Shown: positions 11,278 through 21,703 of the stretch, piece by piece
Numbering within the stretch: position 1 is the first letter of the stretch
Layout of the letters: each line of letters starts with the position of its first letter
From: Hofstenia miamia
Lineage: Eukaryota > Xenacoelomorpha > Acoela
DNA: 45,608 bases
Reading direction: 5' to 3'
Assembly (NCBI GenBank): GCA_004352715.1
Contig: SCFE01000072.1
Location: forward strand, 801,302-846,909
Notes under the pieces: generated by a model
The model's database searches: none
What the model was told of the DNA's origin: nothing
The model's input: only the letters and a program-made list of their open reading frames with translations
Made by a program: the position numbers and the translations under genes

Positions 11278-12580
11278 TACTATAATTGTATTGAAATGTA
11301 ATGAAGACTTTAATTTCTGTGATGTATGGGAATGAGTGCTTTTTCAAACATTTGTTGCTATCCTTAAGCTTAACCAGCATACTGTCCGATTTCTAAGTCA
11401 AAAAGTGATTATTATTTTGAAATAAAGAGAATTAGGCTTTCATGTTAATATATTTTTTAAAAATTGAAAAAATTTTTCTCGAATAAATTGCAATTATTTC
11501 AATTTGTTTCCAATATAGAACTTCAATAAGGTACATTGTCTTTGCATATATTTCATTTTAATTTTGCGCATTTAAATAGTAAATATGCTATACTTTTTTG
11601 TATAAATTTAGTTTTAAATCTCATTTGAAAGAACATTTTCTAAGAAGATGCCCTTTTTAAAATCGTTTGATCTAATTTACTAAATATCACTCAATATATG
11701 CCTAAAAATAGGGTTTCCGGCCGCCCTATTTCAACTTCCCCATTCCCACTTTTGCAGTAATTTTTCATTTACTGAAGCAAGTTAGCCTCACATTTAATAT
11801 ATGGCTCGTCTCGGTTTTAGGAGGAGGGCCGAAACAATCTAAACACTATATAATTGCGATTTTTATGTGAATATTGTAATAAGAAAATAAATTTTAGCGG
11901 TACTTCATAATTTTATGCTGCTCAATGAATTGTAGGTGTCTATAATTAGCTGCCTTAAAGTTTTTTAAAAAATCTCATAAATCACTGCACTTTTTGCAAG
12001 ATGTCATTAGATTTTGGACAACTTGCAAATAATTAATCTTTTAATTTGTTTTTAAGTACGTCATAGAGTTATAGATTTGTCGAAGTGTAAATTTGGGCTG
12101 TCAAAAATTATATCCAACCTAATTGCTTTCTTTCTACTCTGCGGGCAAAACAGTGTATCTCAAAATAGTTGTTTTGAGAAATACGACTTTAAAGTCGCGA
12201 TTTCTATAATCTTTAGTTTATTTAAATCTGTGTATTTTGCAGTTTAAAAAACCATTGTTTATTGAATATGTATGGCATGTTTGTCATTAGAACAGTTTGG
12301 TGAACAAAGCTTGGCCTTTGTGATGACAAATCGATTTCAATATAGTGCGTCACAAGCAATCGCCTTTAGTTATCAATATAATATGTTGAATATAAATTTG
12401 AGGTAATAAATTGAGATCATTATAGTTAATCATATTGTAATATCTAATATAATCATAAACCAGTAGCTCATGTTTTCTACGTGAAAATAATATCTTACTT
12501 CTAGATGTTATCACTTCACAAAATATGAATTTGTGAATTTTTATAAAAGTTTTACCTCTTTAGTTAACCTCCTCTTTCTC
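11278..12580. other. AT-rich non-coding DNA
   Basis: No coding region or RNA gene is recognised. A short less AT-rich patch occurs at about 11715-11835. Confidence 0.55.
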
Positions 12581-12581
12581 A

Positions 12582-12893
12582 CCAATCAGAAGAATTGAGA
12601 ATAAAGTGGCAAAGATTAGGCAGCAAATAGGGAAGATCAGGACAAGTAAGGCAGTGCAGGACAGATGCAGGGTAGGTAAAGGGAAGACCATAGAAACTGC
12701 AAGAGAAGAGCTCAAGCAGAGATTAGTTGCAGAAGCTGAGAAACTAAGAAAATATAGGGCAAGGGCGAAGCAGGCAAGAGACAATATGAAGTTTGAGACT
12801 CAAGAAGGAAGATTCTACAAAGAACTAGATGCAGGAGAAAAGGCTACAGCTAGAGCAGGCGAAGATGCAGTAAGGTTCTGGGAGAATATATGG
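12582..12893 (+). pseudogene. R4/Dong-type retrotransposon, N-terminal linker fragment
   Basis: The frame reads ENKVAKIRQQIGKIRTSK and onward to AVRFWENIW. It is a basic, Gln/Lys/Arg-rich, coiled-coil-like region that leads into the RT domain of this family. The link is direct: AVRFWENIW is repeated at 13775-13801, where it continues into the RT copy. The fragment stops at 12893, where CR1-like sequence begins. The left edge is not preceded by TAA, and its exact start is uncertain. Confidence 0.7.
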
Positions 12894-13737
12894 CGTGTTC
12901 CCTAAAATTCGTCACCTCATCTCCTCTTCTCAGAATGGTAACCTTCCGTGTGGTTCTACCATAATAAACTTGATCACTTTGATTGAAAGCTACTATTTCC
13001 ACTCTGATCGTAATGGGCCTGATTGCATTATCTTTCTTCTAAAACGTTTGATCTGCTCCCTCATGCTATTCTTCTTGACAAATTTAGTTCATTTGGCTTT
13101 GATGCTGATTTCATCGAATTTTTCCAGTTTGACCTTTCCAATAGTAGTCAGTATGCCAAAATCAACTCGTCTATTTCGTCTCCTGCCCTTGTTTCTAGTG
13201 GCACTCCTGAAGATTCTGTGTTTGCTGTTCTGGTCTTCCTCATTGCTATCAACAACCTCCCTCAATCTGTCCTCATTTCATTCTGTCTACTGTGCGTCTA
13301 TGAAACTGCGTTTCAACTTTGGTAGTTCTTTTGCCTTCAATATTGCGTCTGATCTTGAGCTTTTGTTTACTTGGTCCTACATTAACCATCTTGATTTTAG
13401 CTCAACCAAAACATGCGGTATTTCCTTTTCTGTATCTCCCCTTTCTGATCTGCCTCTGCTTTTTTTCTCATTATATCCATCTAGGAATTCAACTTGCTGC
13501 AACCTTAAATTGGTCTGGGCATATGTCCTTGCGCCTCCGCTAAGTTATTTCCCACTCTTTTCCCTCTTTCTTAATGTTCCCTTCCATTCTCCGACTGCTG
13601 TGAAACTCTTTGTTCAAGTTCATTCCTCGCGCCATTCTACTTCTCTACGCTTCTCCCTGTTGGTGGCCTTCTTGTGCCTTGTTCCACTGCATGGAACGGT
13701 TCCAGAAACGAGCTTTCAAATGGATCTCTTCCTTCCC

Positions 13738-13738
<1 letters not shown>
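12894..13738 (+). pseudogene. CR1-like family B fragment (RT), between two R4 segments
   Basis: It contains RT pieces in shifting frames: KTFDLLPHAILLDKFSSFGF (after motif A, about 13035), INSSISSPALVSSGTPEDSV (degraded motif B, normally SGVPQGSV, about 13160-13220), a lost motif C near 13290, then FTWSYINHLDFSSTKTCGIS and a thumb region that matches 10600-10800 of the other copy. The 3' end is missing: sequence stops within the C-terminal coding part at TTCAAATGGAT...TTCCCA and is followed by (TAA)n, not by this family's own 3' UTR. Catalytic residues are destroyed. Confidence 0.8.

Positions 13739-13774
<36 letters not shown>
13739..13774. repeat. (TAA)n microsatellite, 12 units
   Basis: Pure TAA repeat directly before the start of an R4/Dong copy at 13775. 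It is in the orientation seen at the other R4 boundaries. Confidence 0.95.
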
Positions 13775-15350
13775 GCAGTAAGATTCTGGGAGAATATATG
13801 GGGAAGTGCAGGACCAGAGATAGAGAGTGTACAGATGCAGAAAGAAGTCAGGCAAGAAGAAGAAGTAATCACAACTGTAAGGCTGAAGGAGGCTCTAAAG
13901 AAGATGAAGAACTGGAAGGCGCCAGGCAGAGATGAGGTACATGGGTATTGGCTGAAGAAGTTCACAAGTGTTCATGAGAGACTAGCAGCAGCATTGGAGG
14001 AGTGTGTGGTGAGTGGGTGTCCAGAGTGGATGGTAGTGGGGAGGACATTTCTGATACAGAAGGACCCAAAGAAAGGCAGTGAGGCAAGCAACTTCAGACC
14101 AATAACATGTCTGCCAACAACGTGGAAATTGCTAACTTCAGTGATTTCAAATAGGCTGGCATGTTACTTAGAACAGAATAGGTTGATACCAGAGGAGCAG
14201 AAGGGATGTAGGACAAAGACAAGAGGATGCAAAGATCAGTTGTTGATAGACCAGGCAGTGGTGGAGAATTGTAGAAGAAGGAAGACGAACTTAGCAATGG
14301 CATGGATAGATTACAGGAAGGCATATGACAGCATATCACATAAGTGGGTATTGAAGACGTTAGAGGCTAATGGAGTTTCGCAGAATGGGTTGAGTTTCTA
14401 GAGAGAGATGGGAAAGTGGCAGACTGAGATAGATGGGCATAGGTTGAGGTTTAGACGGGGTATATTCCAGGGAGACAGCTTAGCGCCACTACTGTTTGTA
14501 GTTAGCTTAATACCTATCACAGAAAAGTTAAAGGAGACAGGCATAGGGTATAAGATGGAGAAGAATGGTAGAGCAGTGAGTCACCTGTGGTACATGGACG
14601 ACCTGAAGATGTATGCTAGTTCAAGGAAGATGTTGCAGAAGCAAGTGGAGACATTGGAGAAGGCAAGCAGAGATTCAGGGTTGGAGTTTGGATTAGGAAA
14701 GTGTGCAGCAGTGACAATGACTAGAGGCAAGTGTGTGGATGGGGAGGGCTTGAGGACAAGCAGTGGGGATAAGATTGAGGAAGTTAAGGAGGGGTACAAG
14801 TACTTAGGTGTGATAGAGAAAGACAGAACAGATCACGAGGAAATGAAGATGAGGCTAAGGAAAGAATACAAGAGGAGAGTAAGGAAGGTACTACAGAAGT
14901 CAGCATTGAATGGGCAGAATAGTATAAAAGCAATTAATACATGGGCGATACCAGTGTTGAGATATTCGGCAGGAATAGTTAGATGGAACAAGAATGAACT
15001 TAGGGAGCTAGACAGAGAGACAAGGAAGGTACTAGCAGCAGAGAGGAGTTTCAACTTAAATGGAGATGTGGATAGGTTGTACATGGCAAGGCATAAAGGA
15101 GGGAAAGGACTGCTAAGTGTGGAGGAAACTGTAGAAGCAGAAGCACTAGGGCTAAAGGAGTATGTAGAAGCACAACCTAGAGGGTCAATACTGGAGGTCA
15201 CTAATGAGTTAAGAAAGATAAGAGCTGACAGCGAAGCAAAGAAGGTATACCAGAGTAGGATGGAATCAGAGAGACAAACAAGGTATAGGCAGAAAGCAAT
15301 GCATGGAGAATGCTGGAGGAACACAGAAAAGTGTGGCAGAGAAGAGAGCA
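13775..15350 (+). pseudogene. R4/Dong-type retrotransposon copy 1: RT domain, 3'-truncated
   Basis: The frame runs from AVRFWENIW through NWKAPGRDEVHGYWLKKF (RT motif 1), NFRPITCLPTTWKLLTSV (motif 2), [13 protein letters not shown] (motif A, catalytic Asp), [12 protein letters not shown] (motif B) and YMDDLKMYA (motif C at 14591), then into the thumb/connector. It ends at GREESN (about 15350), where a second copy begins. So CCHC and endonuclease are absent. A stop at 14399-14401 is caused by a 1-nt deletion that a nearby 2-nt deletion compensates, because frames 13835-14401 and 14408-15373 are the same. Relative to copy 2 the protein is otherwise nearly identical. The motifs fit the R4 clade, which has an RT and a C-terminal restriction-like endonuclease in one ORF. 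Confidence 0.9.
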
Positions 15351-16214
15351 ACCAACAATGTGGAAATTGCTAACTTCAGTGATTTCAAATAGGCTGGCAT
15401 GTTACTTAGAGCAGAATAGGTTGATACCAGAGGAGCAGAAGGGATGTAGGACGAAGACAAGAGGATGCAAAGATCAGTTGTTGATAGACCAGGCAGTGGT
15501 GGAGAATTGCAGAAGAAGGAAGACAAACTTGGCAATGGCATGGATAGACTACAGGAAGGCATATGACAGCATTTCACATGAGTGGGTATTGAAGACGTTA
15601 GAGGCTAATGGAGTTTCACAGAAATGGGTTGAGTTTCTAGAGAGGGAGATGGGAAAGTGGCAGACTGAGATAGACGGGCATAGGTTGAGGTTTAGACGGG
15701 GTATATTCCAGGGAGACAGCTTAGCGCCACTACTGTTTGTAGTTAGCTTAATACCTATAACAGAACGGATAAAGGAGACAGGCATAGGGTATAAGATGGA
15801 GAAGAATGGTAGAGCAGTGAGTCACCTGTGGTACATGGACGACCTGAAGATGTACGCTAGTTCAAGGAAGATGTTGCAGAAGCAAGTGGAGACATTGGAG
15901 AAGGCAAGCAGAGATTCAGGGTTGGATTTTGGATTAGGAAAGTGTGCAGCAGTGACAATGACCAGAGGCAAGTGTGTGGATGGGGAGGGTTTGAGGACAA
16001 GCAGTGGGGATAAGATTGAGGAAGTCAAGGAGGGGTACAAGTACTTAGGAGTAATAGAGAAGGACAGAACAGATCACGTGGAAATGAAGATGAGGCTAAG
16101 GAAAGAGTACAAGAGGAGAGTAAGGAAGGTACTACAGAAGTCAGCATTGAATGGGCAGAACAGCATAAAGGCAATTAATACGTGGGCGATACCAGTGTTG
16201 AGATATTCGGCAGG
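15351..16214 (+). pseudogene. R4/Dong-type copy 2, 5' part: RT domain from motif 2 onward
   Basis: This copy starts abruptly at [18 protein letters not shown] (RT motif 2), homologous to copy 1 from about 14112, so RT motif 1 and the N-terminus are missing. It carries intact motifs A ([11 protein letters not shown]), B ([12 protein letters not shown]) and C (YMDD at 15832-15843). Residues KWVEFLERE are present where copy 1 has the compensated deletions. It is read in one open frame that begins in the junction with copy 1 (15310) and continues past 16214 through an AAT repeat into the endonuclease half. Confidence 0.88.
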
Positions 16215-16236
16215 TAATAATAATAATAATAATAAT
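16215..16236. repeat. In-frame (AAT)7 replacing 21 nt of R4 coding sequence
   Basis: Copy 1 has seven codons (I V R W N K N) between SAG and ELRELDRE. Here the same position holds exactly seven AAT codons (seven Asn). Flanking codons are homologous on both sides, and length and frame are unchanged. Confidence 0.9.
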
Positions 16237-17304
16237 GAACTGAGGGAATTAGACAGGGAGACAAGGAAGATACTAGCAGCAGAGAGAGCATTCAACCTCA
16301 ATGGAGATGTAGATAGGCTGTACATGGCAAGGCATAAGGGAGGGAAAGGGCTGCTAAGTGTGGAGGAGACTGTAGAAGCAGAAGCACTAGGGCTAAAGGA
16401 ATATGTAGAAGAGCAACCTAAGGGGTCCCTACTAGAGGTCACTAAGGAGTTAAAGAAGATAAGAACTGAGAGTGAAGGAAAGAAGGTATACCAGAGTAGG
16501 ATGGAATCAGAGAGACAAACAAGGTATAGGCAGAAGGCAATGCATGGAGAATACTGGAGGAACACAGAAAAGTGTGATAGAGAAGAGAGCAACAAGTGGT
16601 TAAAGAAGGCAGGACTGAAGAGAGAAACAGAAGCACTGATAATGGCAGCACAGGAGCAAGCAATAAGAACAAACTGGGTGAAGAAGCATATAGACAGAAG
16701 AGTAGAAGTAAGTGATAAGTGTAGGCTATGTAAGAAAGAGGCGGAGACAGTAGATCATCTGATAGCAGGGTGTGAGAAGTTGGCACAGAATGAGTATAAG
16801 TTCAGGCACGACAAGGTGGGAAGAATGGTACACTGGAGTTTGAGCAGGCAGCATGGGTTAGAAGCAGGAGACAAGTGGTATGAGCACAAGCCACAGGGCG
16901 TCATAGAAAATGAGAAGGTTAAGATACTGTGGGACTTCAACATACAGACGAGCAAAGTGATAGAAGCACGGAGGCCAGACATAGTAGTGGTAGACAAAGA
17001 GAAAAGATTATGAATGGTGATAGACATAGCAGTACCAAAAGACAGAAATGTAGAAAGCAAAGAGAAAGAGAAGATAGACAAGTACAGAGAGTTAGCAGAG
17101 GAAATAGAAAGGCTGTGGAAGTTAAAGAAAGTTGAAGTAGTCCCGGTAGTAGTAGGAGCACTAGGAGCAGTGAGTAAGAAGCATGAGAGATACTTGGAGC
17201 AGTTGGGAGTACCAAAGTGGGGAGGAGCAGTAGCACAGAAGGCAGCATTGTTAGGAACAGCTAGAGTCCTGAGGAAAGCTCTCAGACTCCCTGGGAACTG
17301 GTGA
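16237..17304 (+). pseudogene. R4/Dong-type copy, C-terminal half: connector, CCHC knuckle, restriction-like endonuclease
   Basis: The frame continues from the RT part. It holds the connector [19 protein letters not shown], then the zinc knuckle [18 protein letters not shown] (CX2CX8HX4C, starting at 16720). The restriction-like endonuclease follows: [13 protein letters not shown] (PD at 16975-16980), then MVIDIAVPKD with the second acidic residue and KEKEKIDKYREL with a likely catalytic Lys. The C-terminus is VVVGALGAVSKKHERYLEQLG and onward to the stop at 17302-17304. One in-frame TGA (17011-17013) splits the endonuclease between EKRL and MVIDIAV; nothing else I see breaks it. In this family the endonuclease nicks target DNA to prime reverse transcription. 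Organisation and flanking TAA repeats point to the R4/Dong clade. Confidence 0.9.
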
Positions 17305-17319
17305 GTTCCCTGAGCTGAG
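17281..17319 (+). other. Hairpin over the R4 stop codon / start of 3' UTR
   Basis: GGGAACT (17293-17299) pairs perfectly with AGTTCCC (17304-17310) around a GGTG loop. An outer CTCAG (17281-17285) pairs with CTGAG (17315-17319). The structure covers the TGA stop and lies about 30 nt before the 3' end, where RT of this kind would recognise its own RNA. Function is inferred. Confidence 0.6.
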
Positions 17320-17348
17320 AGGGATACTAGCATGAAGCTGTGAGATGC

Positions 17349-17373
17349 AATAATAATAATAATAATAATAATT
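17349..17373. repeat. (TAA)n microsatellite at the R4 3' end, about 8 units
   Basis: It directly follows the element 3' end (gtgagatgc). R4/Dong elements end in, and insert into, TAA repeats. Confidence 0.95.
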
Positions 17374-18053
17374 TCGTAAACCACAAGAAGACGACTTTTA
17401 CTTAAAGATTGATGAAGAAAGCATAATAGGATTTTATTAGAAATCAATTTTATTTATTTTTATTATTAAATACTTTGTATTCCCAAGAAAGATTTCTCTG
17501 GATTCCATTTAAAATCCAAATTTTATTGATTTCTGACTTTAAAAATGTGATTTGGAAGCTCTACTTGGAGTTGCTGTACTAAATTCATAATGAGCAAATT
17601 CATGTTACTATGTCATTGATTCTCAATTCATAGGCTAACACATTCTCTAATGACTGAAGAATTTATTCTGTAGGATGTGTCATCAGCGTTTTATTAATTG
17701 ACGATTTTCGAATTTGAACTAGTAAGTGATTGACTTCATCTTTCTCTTTAATTAACGCGAAACTGTCAGTGGAATTGAATAATTTGCAAACCATAGTTTA
17801 GGTTAGATATGCAACCAAATAGGATCCCAGCACTAAGCAAAGAAATACTTCCGCAATTTAATTTTTCATATCATTTACTCATTTCTCTCAATAATTTTTC
17901 TCATCTAAATTGGTTTTTGCTAAGCGAATTCTTTCAAATATACAATTTGAAGAATTTGCTTGAAGCATTAATTGCAATTTGCATTTAAAATGAAAGTGCA
18001 TGTTTAAAAATGTCATTTTAGTAATTTTCCAGAACTTGAATAAAATCAGCTAT
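17374..18053. other. AT-rich non-coding DNA
   Basis: Nothing recognised. Confidence 0.6.
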
Positions 18054-18076
18054 TATATATATATATATATATATAT

Positions 18077-18443
18077 TAGGCCCCTGCGAGTTGACATTTT
18101 TAGATTCGAGTCGAGTTCGAGTCGAGTTACAATTATATTTGGACTTATTATTCTCGGTAGGCTAAGCTATATATAACTATGCTGCCTTATATAAATGTAG
18201 GGAAAAGATACAACATGCGAAACTAAATAAGAGAAACCATTCCTGAAGACTTACAATTTGGAGTAAATTAGAAAAGTTTGTTGGCTTCTTCGAAATTATG
18301 GGTAATTATGGATGAAAATTAGATGAAATTGAAGCAAATATCGAGTTGAGTTCGAGTACTCGAAATGTCAAGTTGAGTTTTGGCCCTCGAGCCGAGTTCG
18401 AGTACTCGAACTCGACTCGAATTTCGAGTACTCGCAGGGCCTA
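18077..18443. mobile_element. MITE-like element with TCGAGT subterminal repeats, inside (TA)n
   Basis: The ends are taggcccctgcgagt (18077) and actcgcagggccta (ending 18443), inverted repeats that differ by one C. Both subterminal zones are packed with TCGAGT/ACTCGA motifs (18104-18128 and 18342-18433), giving strong self-complementarity. There is no coding sequence. The end structure resembles non-autonomous hAT-type elements. The flanks are pure (TA)n (18054-18076 and 18444 onward), so the target duplication cannot be measured. Confidence 0.65.
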
Positions 18444-18453
18444 TATATATATA

Positions 18454-18635
18454 NNNNNNNNNNNNNNNNNNNNNNNNNNNNNNNNNNNNNNNNNNNNNNN
18501 NNNNNNNNNNNNNNNNNNNNNNNNNNNNNNNNNNNNNNNNNNNNNNNNNNNNNNNNNNNNNNNNNNNNNNNNNNNNNNNNNNNNNNNNNNNNNNNNNNNN
18601 NNNNNNNNNNNNNNNNNNNNNNNNNNNNNNNNNNN
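18454..18635. other. Assembly gap (182 N) inside a (TA)n microsatellite
   Basis: TATATA runs on both sides (18442-18453 and 18636-18653). Long dinucleotide repeats probably blocked assembly. Confidence 0.95.
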
Positions 18636-18653
18636 TATATATATATATATATA

Positions 18654-21653
18654 TGCTAATGCATAAGAGGTTAAACCTTTATTGCAAATGCGTTATCAAG
18701 AAAAATTTTGGACAACATGCATTTTGGTTTTATGTATGTTTTCATAAATGCCACAATACCAGTGTGCTAGTCATAAAATACGTTGTGAATGAACAAATGG
18801 GCTTTTCAAGTTCAAAATTATATACTTGAATTTACACATATTTATGTGTAGATTTCCTTCAGTCCATCAGTTCTTATGAATTTCATGATGGCAAAATAAT
18901 GCAATTAAATTTATTCAGCTTGCTTGCTAAGTTAAAAATGTTATTTTTTCAATGGATCCTAATGCGAACAAGACTACACATTATCACCTAAAAATCAACC
19001 CCAAAAAATTGAATGTTTTCTCAAAATTCAAAAACTTTCATTCTATAATTGTGTCCAGCCCTAAATAAAAGTTTTTCAAAGACTTCTGTATCAGAATTCG
19101 GCCTACATTCAAGTCGAAAAATAGTGCCCATTACGAAATAGCTATGGAGTGAATTATATTTTTATATGTTGAGCGAAATTTCCAGGTGAGAATTTTTAGC
19201 ATTCCCTTTAATGACTGAAATTACATATTAATTATAAAATAAACTAAGCATTGATTTCTTAGGAATCAACTGCGCAAATGCAATCACAAAGCAGGGATAA
19301 AAATTAACATAGAAATTGTTTACACGATTTTTTATAAAGGAGTCAAATTATTGCTGAAAATAAAAATGAATTTTAAAGAAGTCATATGCCTTTATGAAAT
19401 TTCATAATCAAATAAAGTCTAAATAACTTTATCCTCATTAGAATTTTCACTTAAACTTAAAGAAAAAATCGAGTTCAAATTATTAATTCAGTTTGCTAGA
19501 TTTTCTCACCTGAAAAACGCATGCAAAATTTTTTTCCATGCAACTAAAATTGAGCATAAATTTTACATAAAAATTTGAAAATTTTGTAAATTCACGTTCT
19601 GATATGCTGTAAATTCAAAATCAAAGAATGTGGTAAATTTTGAAAGTGATCTTTTAGAGAATGAATTGAACCAAGATCTCGGCGCTTTGATTAATTAAAT
19701 CACTTCCTTTGAATGTTCACTAACGTATATTCAACATGATAAGCGACTATAGATAATTTGCAGGTGTAAAATGCCAAAACTTTATTCTAATGAGAAGATT
19801 TCAAAATCCTCAAATGTGTAGCGAATTAATTAAATAAATTTTATACATGAAGTTTATGTAAAATAATTTCATTTGTGTAAGTACTTAGTATCTAAATTTA
19901 TTCAGGGAATTATGGACAGAGTTTGACAAATGTGATGTTTGACGGATATTGATAAACTCCTGTATGTAAAACAGGTGTGTATTAAATGTCAATTAATTAA
20001 TGATATTACTTCTATTTAGTAAAATTTAAAAAATATGTTAGTTTTCATTGCAATTTTTTATCAGTTAATGTCTACATAGAACCCATTACGTTAAAAATAT
20101 GTAATATTCATCTATATCTACAGTGTGTCATCAAGAATAAATTTCACTATCTGAAATTCATTCTTCTGCAATAAATATCATGCAAATATATTTATATAGC
20201 ATGAATTTTCTATTAGATATGCATGTATAATTTGCAAAAAAACTGTGTTAGGTCTATATGTAAAAGACTATAGATATATCCCTTCATAAAGCTAATATTT
20301 ATATTCCAAATTTAAATGAACAAGTTTATAAATATATCTATAAAATAAATTTATCCAATTAGTAGCTGTATTTTTTATGAAGTACAATCCATGGAACTTA
20401 ATCGCTCTATTGGACTTATCAACATTGTCTCTAATGAAGGAAAGGTTTGAAATTATTAATATCATTCATTTTGTAGATAAATCTCCAAAACCTTGGTGAT
20501 GGTAGCACTATCAATGATTATTTGTTAACAGTACAATATTTCTGTAATGATGTCCTAGATATTATACAGGCTCTCGTAAAATATGATGAATTTTATTGAT
20601 TACAATTGTTTTGGCGTTTCGGTGTCACATACAAATTGCTGTTATATATATTATTGGCATTATCATTATTTTGAATGTTGCTTTTCCTATTCCAGCTTGA
20701 GAGTTTTCTGCTACCCATTTTAATAAAATCCTCTACTGAGATATCCCACAGAACGAAATAGTAAATTTTTAAACATAGCCTACATTTTAAAAGCTGTTTA
20801 AATTGTGCATCTATTGTCTTAAATATAAAAATTCCTTAATTGCCCAAGCTATGTCACGATGAAGGAAGGTGTATTGTGAAGGATTATCCGAATGACTCGT
20901 TAAAATCAATACTTTGCTTGAGTGTTAACCCAAAACTTGATCATCTCGTACATTTGGTGTTGAATTAAAAACAGAAATGTCTTGGTTATCTTTCAAAGCT
21001 TGAAATTATAGTTAATTCAGTGAGGGCGAATATCAGAAGACAAGAGTGAAGATTACCCGAAAACTATTTGATTTTTTCGATTACTATTAAAATGTCTATT
21101 TACATTAGTTCTTCGAAATCCATTTTAAGTAAATGCGTTTGGAAATTGGAGTGTACTTGAATATCGAACATGGTTAACTTTTTCGCCGAAGTTAGTGACA
21201 AAATTGAATAATATTGTAAAAATATTAATATATCAAAGATATAGAGATTTTCTGCAAATTTTCACATGCAATTTCATTTACTTATAACAGGTGATTTGTA
21301 CAAATCACGCAACTCTATATGATGTAAATACCTACGCAAGAAGGTATTTAGCTATTTTGCTGAAACACTTTTGAGTGCCCATTGAGATAAATGCAGTGTT
21401 TATAAGAATTTACAAGCGTGTCCTCAATTTTTGAATATAATAGTTTCTACGAAGGCTTGAGGCAAAATAATATCGAGTTACAATGAAGCTAAATAAGCAA
21501 CAAAATCTCAAAGCGACTTAAGGTTCAGCCTGGTTGAAATATAAATTGAATCTGATGAGTATGTTTCGATAATTTTTGAGGCGACCTTTTACAATCTTCT
21601 GGCTTTGTTTTGCCGCAGTATAACAAGTGCTATATGACATTTCATTTCATCTT

Positions 21654-21657
<4 letters not shown>
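18654..21657. other. AT-rich non-coding DNA
   Basis: No coding region, RNA gene or clear repeat is recognised across this 3 kb. Confidence 0.55.

Positions 21658-21698
<41 letters not shown>
21658..21698. repeat. (TA)n microsatellite
   Basis: About 20 TA units, adjoining the MITE at 21702. Confidence 0.95.

Positions 21699-21701
<3 letters not shown>

Positions 21702-21703
<2 letters not shown>

Noticed and set aside
14094-15351. Long minus-strand ORFs antisense to the R4 copies, also at 15266-17447
   Set aside because: They are shadows of the plus-strand RT/endonuclease frame; their Ser/Leu/Phe-rich composition reflects the antisense of A- and G-rich codons.
18100-18130. gttcgagtc resembling a tRNA B box
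   Set aside because: It is part of the TCGAGT subterminal repeats of a MITE; no tRNA fold or A box is present.
18346-18829. ORFs with long Ile-Tyr repeats, including those at 26208-26621 and 34179-34637
   Set aside because: They are translations of (TA)n microsatellites and N gaps, not proteins.
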